The notes beneath the pieces were generated by a model, which did not search any database, had not been told where the DNA came from, and saw nothing but the letters and a program-made list of their open reading frames with translations. Made by a program: the position numbers and the translations under genes. Below are positions 18,018 to 26,397 of a stretch of 64,000 bases of DNA, piece by piece. The stretch lies in contig JAFGDR010000025.1 in assembly GCA_016932035.1 (NCBI GenBank), positions 22,448 through 86,447 of the forward strand, written 5' to 3'. The number at the start of each line of letters is the position of its first letter. Position 1 is the first letter of the stretch. The DNA is from Candidatus Cloacimonadota bacterium. Its GTDB lineage: Bacteria > Cloacimonadota > Cloacimonadia > JGIOTU-2.

Positions 18018-19466
18018 TTATGTTTCGAAAGTATATTTAATATTAAGATTTTTTATCGCATTTGTTTCGTCAAGTCTTGTGACAGGTGTTTTTTGAGGGG
18101 CTTCTTTCAGAACTTCAGGATTTATTTCTGCTTCTTTGGCGATATTCAGCATTACTTCTGCGAATTTATCAAGTTTTTCTTTACTCTCTGTCTCAGTCGG
18201 TTCGATCATAAGTGCTTCGTGAACAATAAGGGGGAAATAGATCGTTGGTGCATGATAACCGTAGTCGAGAAGCCTTTTTGCGATATCCAATGTTTTAATA
18301 CCATATTCTTTAAATTTCTCTCCGCAGGCGACAAATTCGTGCATAATATCTTTTTGATACGGTACGGGATAGACATCCAATAATTTCTTCATAAGATAAT
18401 TGGAGTTGATCACCGCATTCTCGGCAACGCGCTTCAATCCTTTATCACCAAGCATCTTCAGATAGATATACGCACGAACCATTACAAGGAAGTTCCCAAA
18501 AAAGGAATGTACCTTGCCGATTGTATTTTTAACATGATAATCGAGGTAGTAAGTGCCATCCTGTACTTGTACTATTGGAACGGGTAGGAAATCTACGAGT
18601 TTTTCGCTAACACCAATTCCTCCAGCACCTGGACCACCACCCCCATGAGGAGTTGAGAACGTCTTATGAAGATTGAAATGAACAATATCAAATCCCATAT
18701 CTCCAGGACGGATGTACCCGAGCATCGCATTGAGATTTGCACCATCCATGTACATTAGTCCATCAACTGAGTGGATGAGTTCCGCAATTTCTTTTACATC
18801 CGTTTCAAAGACGCCCAATGTGTTTGGATTGGTAAGCATGAAACCGGCGACATCGTCATCAAGAATCTCTTTAAGGGCTTCAATATCTACTTTGCCGTCC
18901 TCATTAGATTTGAGTTCGATCACTTCCATGCCGTGCAATGCAGAAGTGGCTGGATTTGTTCCATGAGAAGAATCGGGCATGATGATCTTTGTGCGGTGTT
19001 GACCTTTGTTTTTATGATAATTATAAATAATATTAACACCGGTAAATTCACCATGAGCTCCAGCAACAGGTTGGAGTGAAACCGCAGACATTCCGGAAAT
19101 TTCAGCCAGGTCTTTTTGCAGTTCATACATCACCTGAAGTGCGCCCTGTATTGTGTCTTCCGGCTGCATCGGATGGATATCTGTAAAACCTGTAAGTACA
19201 GTTACAATATCATTGATCTTCGGATTATATTTCATCGTGCAAGAACCAAGCGGGTAAAATCCCTTTTCAATAAAATGGTTCTTATCCGAGAGTTCGATGT
19301 AATGACGAACTGTATCGAGTTCACTTACCTCAGGCATCCTGGGAATATCTTTTCGGAGTAGATTCTCAGGAAAAAGGTTATTAATAGTCATCTTGATCTT
19401 ACATTCAGGAAGTGTATATCCTTTCCGTCCGCTGATACTTTTTTCAAATATTGTTTTTGTCGCCAT
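18018..19466 (-). CDS. gcvPB: Glycine dehydrogenase (decarboxylating) subunit 2
   Basis: PLP-containing subunit of the two-subunit P-protein of the glycine cleavage system; 482 residues. The motif NLHKTFSTPHGGGGPGAG has the PLP lysine; LGSCTMKYNPKIN near residue 70 is also characteristic. I placed the start at the ATG 19466, one base after the gcvPA stop and after a GAGGGAGGTG ribosome binding site, rather than at an upstream in-frame codon. No gcvT, gcvH or lpd is visible here, so the rest of the complex must be encoded elsewhere. Confidence 0.94.
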   Translation of the reverse strand: MATKTIFEKSISGRKGYTLPECKIKMTINNLFPENLLRKDIPRMPEVSELDTVRHYIELSDKNHFIEKGFYPLGSCTMKYNPKINDIVTVLTGFTDIHPMQPEDTIQGALQVMYELQKDLAEISGMSAVSLQPVAGAHGEFTGVNIIYNYHKNKGQHRTKIIMPDSSHGTNPATSALHGMEVIELKSNEDGKVDIEALKEILDDDVAGFMLTNPNTLGVFETDVKEIAELIHSVDGLMYMDGANLNAMLGYIRPGDMGFDIVHFNLHKTFSTPHGGGGPGAGGIGVSEKLVDFLPVPIVQVQDGTYYLDYHVKNTIGKVHSFFGNFLVMVRAYIYLKMLGDKGLKRVAENAVINSNYLMKKLLDVYPVPYQKDIMHEFVACGEKFKEYGIKTLDIAKRLLDYGYHAPTIYFPLIVHEALMIEPTETESKEKLDKFAEVMLNIAKEAEINPEVLKEAPQKTPVTRLDETNAIKNLNIKYTFET

Positions 19467-19467
19467 G

Positions 19468-20814
19468 TTACACCTCCCTCGCAATTTTACCAAGTTCGTC
19501 GACAAACGCATCCAGTTCCTCTTTAGTCCGTTTCTCAGTTACAGCTATCAACAACTGGTTCTCAAATCCAAAGGGAGTAAGATCAACACCAGCGAAAAAT
19601 CCTTTTTCCTTTAGTTGTGAAATTATTTCTATGGGAGGTATAGGAGTTTTAACAGCAAATTCTTTGAAGAACGGCGCTGTATTTGCCAGTTCGAATTCCG
19701 GGATTTCACAGATCTTATCATGAAGATAATGAGCTTTTATCGTAGATTGTTCAGCAACTTCTCTCAGTCCCTGCTTCCCCATAAGCACCATATACACGGT
19801 TGCTGCGAGGGCGCAAAGCGATTCATTCGTGCAGATATTCGAAGTGGCTTTATCTCTCCTGATATGCTGTTCACGTGCCTGAAGCGTCAGAACATACCCC
19901 CGTTGTCCGTTTGTGTCGATCGTAGCACCGACAATTCTTCCGGGCATCTTTCGTATTAGTTTTTGATTTACTGCAAAGAAACCGAAAAGTGGACCACCAA
20001 GATTTTGCTTATTTCCAAGAACCTGCCCTTCACCAACAACAATATCAGCATTATATTTACCAGGAGGATTGAAGAGCATGAGAGAGATGGGATCTGTCGA
20101 AACAATAAAAAGTGCTTTCTTGTTTTCATGTATGATCGGTTCGATCGACTCGAGATCTTCAATAACTCCTAAAAAATTTGGCGACGAGATCAGAACTGCT
20201 GAAACATCATCGGACATCTCATCTTTAAGCTTTTTTAGATCGATACGTCCATTATTTTGAGGAATATACACGATCTTCGGTTCGAGCGGTTCGATATATG
20301 TTTCAATAACTTGTTTGTATTGCGGGTGGATCAGGTCAGAAATGAGAACTTTATTATTTTTGTTATGTCTGAGTGCTAGCAGTAATGACTCTGCACATGC
20401 TGTTGCCCCGTCATACATTGATGCATTCGATGCATCCATACCGGTCAATTCGCAGATCATTGTCTGATATTCGTATATGAATTGCAGGGTTCCCTGGCTG
20501 ACCTCTGCCTGGTAGGGTGTGTATGCGGAATAGAACTCAGGACGTCCAATGACGTAATTTACTGCCGCAGGAATGAAATGATCATAAATACTAGCACCGA
20601 GAAAAGATACAACTTCCGAGGTATTAATATTCAAAGATGACAGATCCTGGATCTTTTTTGTGATCTCAAACTCAGAAAGAGGTTTATCGAGTTTGAGAGG
20701 ATGGCGAATGATAAGGTCTTCGGGAATTCCCTTTAAAAGATCTTCGAAAGATCGTACGCCGATCTCTTCGAGCATACGCTTCCGCTGTTCATCGGTATTG
20801 GAAATAAAGGGCAT
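19468..20814 (-). CDS. gcvPA: Glycine dehydrogenase (decarboxylating) subunit 1
   Basis: N-terminal half of the split P-protein, 448 residues. Recognised by FISNTDEQRKRMLEEIG at the start, SFEDLLKGIP, YTPYQAEVSQGTLQ and the TNESLCALAATVYM region. Together with gcvPB it decarboxylates glycine and loads aminomethyl on the lipoyl H-protein. First gene of gcvPA-gcvPB-ferredoxin-reductase. A TTGACA lies about 65 bases upstream on this strand (20884-20879) but without a convincing second box. ATG preceded by aaggag. Confidence 0.94.
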   Translation of the reverse strand: MPFISNTDEQRKRMLEEIGVRSFEDLLKGIPEDLIIRHPLKLDKPLSEFEITKKIQDLSSLNINTSEVVSFLGASIYDHFIPAAVNYVIGRPEFYSAYTPYQAEVSQGTLQFIYEYQTMICELTGMDASNASMYDGATACAESLLLALRHNKNNKVLISDLIHPQYKQVIETYIEPLEPKIVYIPQNNGRIDLKKLKDEMSDDVSAVLISSPNFLGVIEDLESIEPIIHENKKALFIVSTDPISLMLFNPPGKYNADIVVGEGQVLGNKQNLGGPLFGFFAVNQKLIRKMPGRIVGATIDTNGQRGYVLTLQAREQHIRRDKATSNICTNESLCALAATVYMVLMGKQGLREVAEQSTIKAHYLHDKICEIPEFELANTAPFFKEFAVKTPIPPIEIISQLKEKGFFAGVDLTPFGFENQLLIAVTEKRTKEELDAFVDELGKIAREV

Positions 20815-21049
20815 GAATACTCCTTATAGTTAAAATATTAAAAATTAATTTGTGAAAATTTTCTTTGTATCAAGGGAGTGTCAAATTTTATTGTTTTTTG
20901 ATGTAACCTTCTTCTATGGAAAATATTATTGACTGTCTATGACATTTACATAAACAGCAAAGAGGATCTTACCTCTGTTTTTAGAAAATTATGGACAAGA
21001 AATCTTATATATCATGAATCTTAAACATCATATCAAAAATGGAGAAAAC

Positions 21050-22507
21050 ATGAAAAAATTTACAATTTTATGTGTGATACTCTTATTCATTGGAACGCTG
21101 GTCACAAAACTAAATGCAGATGTTTCAAAGGAGATGGATAAACTAAAGATCTATACTGAGGAGTTCGTTCCACTTAATTTTATGCAGGATGGAGAGATAA
21201 CAGGTCAATCAACAGAAGTTGTCAAAGCGCTTCTCGACAGATTGGGAATCGATAAGAATATCACCTTACTGCAATGGTCTGATGCCTATCAGAAGCTTAT
21301 GAATGAAGCCAATATTGCACTCTATTCCACATGCCTTACTGCAGAACGAAAGGATTTGTTCAAATGGGTAGGACCAATCAGTTCTGTGGAAATCTATTTC
21401 TATACCTCGAAAGATCACATGGTTGATATCACAACTCTCGAGGAAGCAAAAAAAATAAAGAAGATCGGGGTGTTGAAAGATTATGCGATTACAAGTATTC
21501 TCAAGGAAAAAGGTTTTAAAAACCTGGTAGAATTCAGGACAGCAAAAGATGTCATCACAAAACTCATAAGCGGTGAAGTCGATCTTTTCCCATGCTCAAA
21601 CCTTGTTTTGAACAGCCAATTAAACAAACTCAATATTCAAAGCGATAAAATCAAAAAAGCACTTTTCATTACCTCCGAACTCGAATACATCGCTTTCTCG
21701 AAATCAACATCTGATGCACTCATTCAAACATGGCAAAAAGAACTCGATGCAATGAAGAATGATGGTTATTTCGATGAGATATTCAAGAAATGGTTGCCTG
21801 ATGAAATTCCTCCGGGGATCATGCAGATATATACTGAGGATTATCCTCCTCTCAGTTTTGAGAAAGACGGTGTTATTACTGGTTTTGGAACCGATGTTGT
21901 TCGTGAGATCATATCACGACTCGATATTCCGGACAACATCCGAATCTCATCATGGGAAAACGGGTATCACTTATGCCTTGTTAACCCCAATGTAGTACTC
22001 TATACAATGAAGCGAACTAAATTACGAGAGGATCTTTTCAACTGGATAGGACCAATTGGCTCAAACAGAACAATGTTCTATGCAAAGAAAGGTTCGAACA
22101 TCAAGATTGGTAGTATTGATGATGCTAAAAAAATCGGGAAGATCGCTACGTGTTCCGCCTGGTTCTCAGAACAGGATTTGAAGGATAAGGGATTTACCAA
22201 CCTGGTGAGTTCACCCGATCCTAAAGAAAATGTTCGTCAGCTCGTTGAGGGAGAGGTTGATCTTTCGATCTTCACCGATATTACGATTCCTGATATTGCT
22301 CAACAAGCTGGATACTCTATCAATGACCTCGTACCTGTATTTACGGTTAGCTCGGGAGAATTTTATATCGCCCTTTCGAAAGGGACACCTAAATACGTAG
22401 TCGATGAATGGCAGCAGGTTTTTTTGGAGATGTATGATGACGGAACATTAGAAGAAATGTATAAAAAATGGTTACCAAAAAGTAAATTACCTGAAATCAA
22501 TAAATAG
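21050..22507 (+). CDS. Tandem two-domain periplasmic amino-acid-type binding protein (SBP family 3)
   Basis: Exported protein of 485 residues: signal peptide (1-25) and two homologous solute-binding protein family 3 domains, about 28-250 and 255-480. The repeat is obvious from pairs such as IYTEEFVPLNFMQDGEITG / IYTEDYPPLSFEKDGVITG and the ends YFDEIFKKWLPDE / TLEEMYKKWLPKS. Family members bind polar amino acids for ABC uptake or signalling. No permease or ATPase gene is adjacent, so it may be a stand-alone sensor or scavenger. The start at 21050 follows a ggagaaaac ribosome binding site and directly precedes the signal peptide. Confidence 0.85.
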   Translation: MKKFTILCVILLFIGTLVTKLNADVSKEMDKLKIYTEEFVPLNFMQDGEITGQSTEVVKALLDRLGIDKNITLLQWSDAYQKLMNEANIALYSTCLTAERKDLFKWVGPISSVEIYFYTSKDHMVDITTLEEAKKIKKIGVLKDYAITSILKEKGFKNLVEFRTAKDVITKLISGEVDLFPCSNLVLNSQLNKLNIQSDKIKKALFITSELEYIAFSKSTSDALIQTWQKELDAMKNDGYFDEIFKKWLPDEIPPGIMQIYTEDYPPLSFEKDGVITGFGTDVVREIISRLDIPDNIRISSWENGYHLCLVNPNVVLYTMKRTKLREDLFNWIGPIGSNRTMFYAKKGSNIKIGSIDDAKKIGKIATCSAWFSEQDLKDKGFTNLVSSPDPKENVRQLVEGEVDLSIFTDITIPDIAQQAGYSINDLVPVFTVSSGEFYIALSKGTPKYVVDEWQQVFLEMYDDGTLEEMYKKWLPKSKLPEINK

Positions 22508-22531
22508 ATTTATTCTAACGATATATTCGAT

Positions 22532-22563
22532 AAGGGATGCACGTTTGTGTGTCCCTTTTTTAA
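22532..22563 (+). terminator. Rho-independent terminator after the tandem binding protein
   Basis: An 11-base-pair stem (AAGGGATGCAC, with two G-T pairs, at 22532-22542, against GTGTGTCCCTT at 22547-22557) closes a GTTT loop and is followed by a run of T. Confidence 0.88.
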
Positions 22564-22571
22564 TATTTAAT

Positions 22572-22613
22572 TTGACAAACTTTTTCAAATACAAAAATAC
22601 TTACCGGTAAGTA
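22572..22613 (+). promoter_or_regulatory. Promoter with 16-base perfect palindrome, probable TetR operator
   Basis: TTGACA at 22572-22577 is followed by TACTTACCGGTAAGTA at 22598-22613, a perfect inverted repeat ending 9 bases before the regulator's ATG. The palindrome covers any reasonable -10 position (AATACT at 22596 with 18-base spacing or TACTTA with 20), so a bound dimer would block transcription. I infer autoregulation by the TetR protein and control of the downstream protease-like gene. Confidence 0.7.
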
Positions 22614-22622
22614 AGGAGTATC

Positions 22623-23222
22623 ATGAAAACAAAAGACTTAATTGTGCAAACCGCACTCAAGCTCTTCCTCTCAAAGGGTTTCAACGAAACGTCTATGAAT
22701 GAGATAGCGGTGGAAGTCGGCATCTCAAAGCCTGCCATTTACCATCATTTTAAAAATAAAGACGAACTCGTGCAAGCGATCTTCGATCATTTCACCGCAA
22801 AAATGGCGAATTGGACTCAAGCATCTTACAGTGGTCTATCGGACAAAGATAAAATTCATAAAATGTTTTCTTCAACGCCAACTTTTATGCACATCGAAGA
22901 GGTGCTCCTTGATTCTATTGATACTGACTTGCCATACAGTTACAACATGTTCATGCTGCTGATGAGCCGCATGAAATCCGAATATAAAATACGAATTTCA
23001 GAAGACTTACTTCTCACGCATCAAAAATTGACTGAATCTTTTACACGTCTTCAGCAAGAGCAGAATATTCGCAATGACATCGACCCTGAAACACTATCAC
23101 GTATGATGCATTCGATTCTTGAAGGACTTTCATTTTTGGGAGAACTGACCGAGTGTGCAGATGTCGAAACAGAAAGTGAAAGCTTGTATCAGGCTTTCTG
23201 GAAAATGATACAAAAGGAATAA
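22623..23222 (+). CDS. TetR/AcrR-family transcriptional regulator
   Basis: Repressor of 199 residues. The N-terminal helix-turn-helix (about 8-55) is typical: TALKLFLSKGFNETSMNEIA, then GISKPAIYHHFKNKDEL. The C-terminal ligand domain is not similar to a subgroup I can name. A palindromic operator lies immediately upstream. The secreted protease/PDZ gene starts 17 bases after its stop and is probably coregulated; the inducing ligand is unknown. Confidence 0.9.
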   Translation: MKTKDLIVQTALKLFLSKGFNETSMNEIAVEVGISKPAIYHHFKNKDELVQAIFDHFTAKMANWTQASYSGLSDKDKIHKMFSSTPTFMHIEEVLLDSIDTDLPYSYNMFMLLMSRMKSEYKIRISEDLLLTHQKLTESFTRLQQEQNIRNDIDPETLSRMMHSILEGLSFLGELTECADVETESESLYQAFWKMIQKE

Positions 23223-23239
23223 CATTAAAAGGAGCGATC

Positions 23240-24454
23240 ATGTTTAATCGAATGAAAATTTTTCCAATTTTACTTTTAGGATTTTTACTCATCTTTGGAA
23301 CACTTTATGCTCAAACAGAATTTATTGAACAACTGAGAGGAGGTGTTCCCGGACCGATAACAAAAGTTGTGTGTCCATTCAATCTAACCCGTTCGCATGT
23401 CATTGAAGTACCGGTGACAATCAATGATTGTGATCAGGAGTTTACCTTTGTTTTTGATACTGCCGGTAACACAATGATAGGTTGGGACCTGGCAGAACAA
23501 CTCAGACTTGAGATCGACTCGATGGCGACACCCATGCAGACAATGTATTTAAGTAAAATTGATGAGATTATTGCAGGAGGTCTTACCGTAGAAGATTTTA
23601 CGTTGTCAGTTATGGATTTCAAAAAAACATTCGAAATTGGAAATGATGAGCTTGAAGGAATGATCGGACCGGATTTCATACGATTTTATCGAACCACCAT
23701 CAATTACCAGACCAATCAACTTCTTTTCGAGAACAACGATGTACAGCTTACTGCAAAAACACCTGATCAGCACCTTCTTGATATGGAGATCATGATGCCA
23801 TATCACCCGAGCATCCAAATGCAGATTGCGGATTTTTTCCCAATAATGGGAAGGATCGATACAGGACTTCATTATGGGATTGTCTTGCCGATAATATATA
23901 TTGAGAATCTTCCTGAAGAAGAGCAGGGAAAACTTGTGTCATGCAAAGGATATTTTGCACGCTGGCCCCTTGTCGATTCACATGAGAATTACCTTTATAA
24001 ATGTCCCGAAATCACCGTTGGAGATATGGTCTTTAAAGATGTGGGCATAATCTTCGCAAATTTTCCCTTCAATAATTCTGCACTTATCGGAAAAGATTTC
24101 CTTGAGCAATTCGTGACCACACTGGATTTTCCAAACAGGAAGGTACTTCTTTCAAAAGTTGAAGGCTCATCAAAAGATGTTCTTTATTCGACCGGGATCA
24201 ATGTGCGTAAATTGGATGACGGAACATTTAAAATTGTCGGCATCTGGGAAGGTTCACCTGCTGATGCTGCAGGAGTAGAGCTGGATGATATTATCACTGA
24301 GGTGAATGGAAACCCAGCGAATGATGTTGATACAGGAGAATTTTATCTTATGAGATTTGATACTAATGTTAAAGACTTGAAACTGAAAATCCATAAAGCT
24401 GGAAGTGAGGATGTTCGGGAAATCGTGTTAAAAAAGGAATATTTGGGTGAATAG
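23240..24454 (+). CDS. Exported retropepsin-like aspartyl protease with PDZ domain
   Basis: Protein of 404 residues: signal peptide (about 1-24, ending LYAQ), two aspartyl-protease-like lobes and a C-terminal PDZ domain (about 318-400, with GSPADAAGVELDDIITEVNG). Lobe 1 has FVFDTAGNTMIG near residue 72 (DTA in place of DTG) and lobe 2 has GRIDTGLHYGIVLP near 205. Proteins of this kind are annotated as aspartyl protease/PDZ family in FCB bacteria; proteolysis is not assured because the first motif is altered. Likely cotranscribed with the TetR gene and ended by a strong hairpin terminator. A second ATG four codons in is an alternative start. Confidence 0.78.
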   Translation: MFNRMKIFPILLLGFLLIFGTLYAQTEFIEQLRGGVPGPITKVVCPFNLTRSHVIEVPVTINDCDQEFTFVFDTAGNTMIGWDLAEQLRLEIDSMATPMQTMYLSKIDEIIAGGLTVEDFTLSVMDFKKTFEIGNDELEGMIGPDFIRFYRTTINYQTNQLLFENNDVQLTAKTPDQHLLDMEIMMPYHPSIQMQIADFFPIMGRIDTGLHYGIVLPIIYIENLPEEEQGKLVSCKGYFARWPLVDSHENYLYKCPEITVGDMVFKDVGIIFANFPFNNSALIGKDFLEQFVTTLDFPNRKVLLSKVEGSSKDVLYSTGINVRKLDDGTFKIVGIWEGSPADAAGVELDDIITEVNGNPANDVDTGEFYLMRFDTNVKDLKLKIHKAGSEDVREIVLKKEYLGE

Positions 24455-24495
24455 ATTATAAGGTTTGAAGGTTTTGTAATAAGTAAAACAAATGC

Positions 24496-24523
24496 AGGGG
24501 CTGATCGTGCTCAGCCCCTTTAT
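24496..24523 (+). terminator. Hairpin terminator
   Basis: AGGGGCTGA (24496-24504) pairs perfectly with TCAGCCCCT (24511-24519) around a 6-base loop, followed by TTTATAAA. It ends the TetR-protease unit. Confidence 0.85.
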
Positions 24524-24542
24524 AAACCATATCAATAAAAAA

Positions 24543-24576
24543 TTGACATGCCTGATACCAAATTATCATTTACATT
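24543..24576 (+). promoter_or_regulatory. Predicted promoter, TTGACA-N22-TACATT
   Basis: TTGACA at 24543-24548 and TACATT at 24571-24576 are 22 bases apart, directly after a terminator and 26 bases before the next ATG (aaggggaaaaac ribosome binding site). Confidence 0.45.
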
Positions 24577-24602
24577 AAGAAATTATAGAAAAGGGGAAAA
24601 AC

Positions 24603-25307
24603 ATGGATGAAAAAGCATTTGCCGCATTTTTGAAAAAGAAAGGGAAAAAAACCAATGTGATCGAAAGAAATATACGATTAGTGAAAACATTCTCAGCATA
24701 CTTGAATAACGAATTCAATAAACAATTAGAAGATTGTGCAACATATGACATCACACAATACGTTGCAACACTCGAATCACAGAAGAAATCTCCCAAAGGA
24801 CATCTTTATGTACTTATGAATTATTTCAAGTTCACTGGCAATAAGGAATTGTTAAAGTGCGCAGCAACTCTTCGTCAAAAACGAACTGAAAAATCAAGAA
24901 GTGTATTCCTGCTCAAAAATTTCATGCATGTGGACCAGGAATATGTGAAGGTATTAGCAAACGCAGGTATAAAGAATGTCGATGACATGCTGAAAGCAGG
25001 AAACACGAAAATAAAAAGAGAGATGCTATCTCAGAAACTCAATATTCCTGAGGATTCCATTCTCGAACTGGTTAAACTTTCAGATATAACTCGTCTTGGA
25101 TATGTGAAAACCAAACTGACCCGTCTCTACTACAATGCCGGACTCGATTCACCGCAAAAGATCGCAGCATTCAAACCGGAAGAACTTCATACATTCTTTG
25201 TAAAATTCGTAAAAGAATCCGGATGGGATGGTATGGTACCGAATCTGAAAGACCTGGTTGGAAACATTGCCAGTGCCCGAAAATTGAAGAAGGTCGTCCA
25301 AGAATAG
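24603..25307 (+). CDS. DUF4332-like helix-hairpin-helix protein with integrase-type SAM-like N-domain
   Basis: Soluble, lysine-rich protein of 234 residues. The first 95 residues look like the SAM-like core-binding domain of phage integrases (FAAFLKKKGKKTNVIERNIR, then QYVATLESQ), but no catalytic recombinase domain follows. The remainder has the repeated helix pattern of DUF4332 (VLANAGIKNVDDMLKAG; LYYNAGLDSPQKIAAFKPEE), a helix-hairpin-helix relative. DNA binding is therefore plausible, recombination is not. It is the first gene after a terminator; the methyltransferase-like gene follows at 37 bases. Confidence 0.6.
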   Translation: MDEKAFAAFLKKKGKKTNVIERNIRLVKTFSAYLNNEFNKQLEDCATYDITQYVATLESQKKSPKGHLYVLMNYFKFTGNKELLKCAATLRQKRTEKSRSVFLLKNFMHVDQEYVKVLANAGIKNVDDMLKAGNTKIKREMLSQKLNIPEDSILELVKLSDITRLGYVKTKLTRLYYNAGLDSPQKIAAFKPEELHTFFVKFVKESGWDGMVPNLKDLVGNIASARKLKKVVQE

Positions 25308-25344
25308 GGCGATAATTTGAGTGTAATAATAAGGCAATGATCGT

Positions 25345-25887
25345 ATGACAGAAAAGTATAACCATTGGTCAAAAAGTAATATTATATGGAGTACGTTACT
25401 CACGATTCTGTGTCTTGCCTGCTTTCCATTTAATCTGCTTGTTATACTCGGGATCATCGAGCCTGGTCATAATAGTCTTGCCTATTGGATCGGATGGGTG
25501 GTCTGGCTTGTTGGCATGCTTCTGATCATATCACCAATGATATTGTTTCCAAAACGTGGCAAAGTTCCTAAAGGAAAAGCATTTGTGCATACAACCAATC
25601 TTGTTACAACAGGCATCTATCGTGTTGTCAGGCATCCGCAGTATCTTGGCGGTATTTTTGCAGTTTTTGTCACAACATTGCTCTTGTATCCGCATTGGGT
25701 GTTCGCAGTGCTTGGTGTCATCGGGACCGCTGTTGTCTATTTTGGCAGCAGGGAAGAAGATAAGCGTCTGCTCATAAAATTCGGTGACAATTACAAAATA
25801 TATATGAAAAACGTACCTGGAATGAACATCTTGTTAGGTATATTTCGTCTTATAAAAAGGAATCGACAGGAGTATAAAAATGGATAG
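25345..25887 (+). CDS. ICMT/PEMT-like membrane methyltransferase
   Basis: Membrane protein of 180 residues with four or five hydrophobic helices. The C-terminal part contains YRVVRHPQYLGG and SREEDKRLLIKFGDNYKIYM, the cofactor-binding signature of the isoprenylcysteine carboxyl methyltransferase / phospholipid methyltransferase superfamily (S-adenosylmethionine dependent). The substrate cannot be inferred. Its end overlaps the following zinc-ribbon gene by 8 bases, so they are translationally coupled. Confidence 0.8.
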   Translation: MTEKYNHWSKSNIIWSTLLTILCLACFPFNLLVILGIIEPGHNSLAYWIGWVVWLVGMLLIISPMILFPKRGKVPKGKAFVHTTNLVTTGIYRVVRHPQYLGGIFAVFVTTLLLYPHWVFAVLGVIGTAVVYFGSREEDKRLLIKFGDNYKIYMKNVPGMNILLGIFRLIKRNRQEYKNG

Positions 25888-26134
25888 TCTGCTTTTAATT
25901 ATGATCTTGGTCTTGTTTATTATCCTTGTGTTCATCTTTTACTACATGCTGTTCAGAAAGAAAAGCAAATGGGGAATAAATCCAAAACGGATGATCTGCC
26001 CGAATTGCAAGAAACCATTACCGATTATCAGGAAACCTAAAAATTTACGCCAAGCGATGTGGGGAGGGAGCACATGCCCCCACTGCGGTACAGAAGTTGA
26101 TAAATGGGGAAAAGAGATACACAAATCCGCGTAG
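25880..26134 (+). CDS. Small membrane-anchored zinc-ribbon protein
   Basis: Protein of 84 residues: one N-terminal transmembrane helix (about 4-26) followed by a cytoplasmic zinc ribbon with CPNCKKPLP and CPHCGTE cysteine pairs 30 residues apart. Function unknown. It overlaps the methyltransferase-like gene and has a good ribosome binding site (aggagtataaaa). Confidence 0.75.
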   Translation: MDSLLLIMILVLFIILVFIFYYMLFRKKSKWGINPKRMICPNCKKPLPIIRKPKNLRQAMWGGSTCPHCGTEVDKWGKEIHKSA

Positions 26135-26166
26135 GGATCGAATCATTCAACCCGATTAATATTTTC

Positions 26167-26397
26167 CTACTTCTCGTTCGTGTTCACACTCTCCACAATT
26201 TTTCTTGCTTCATCTTCATCAGCTTTGTTGATAACCACTCCAACACCTTCAGTGAGTTGTAGTTGAGGCATCATGCCGTCGCAGTCATCTGAAATAATAT
26301 AGCATTCGATGCCAGCTTGTTTGAGCAGTCCCTCCAGCAGTTCTGCTTCGATCTTATCATCAAAAACTTCGAGGATTATGTCATCTTCGTTTATCAT
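26167..26397 (-). CDS. DUF2007-type putative signal-transducing protein
   Basis: Protein of 76 residues resembling DUF2007 (LEVFDDKIEAELLEGLLKQA, then GVGVVINKADEDEARKI), a small ferredoxin-like alpha/beta domain of unknown role. Its ATG overlaps the 3' end of the KamA-like gene by 17 bases, so the two are cotranscribed. It converges on the zinc-ribbon gene. Confidence 0.78.
   Translation of the reverse strand: MINEDDIILEVFDDKIEAELLEGLLKQAGIECYIISDDCDGMMPQLQLTEGVGVVINKADEDEARKIVESVNTNEK

Noticed and set aside
24603-24890. A functional tyrosine recombinase
   Set aside because: Only the N-terminal SAM-like domain is similar; the catalytic R-H-R-Y region is missing.
25149-25457. Three overlapping minus-strand frames opposite the DUF4332-like and methyltransferase genes
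   Set aside because: They are shadows of well-supported plus-strand genes.
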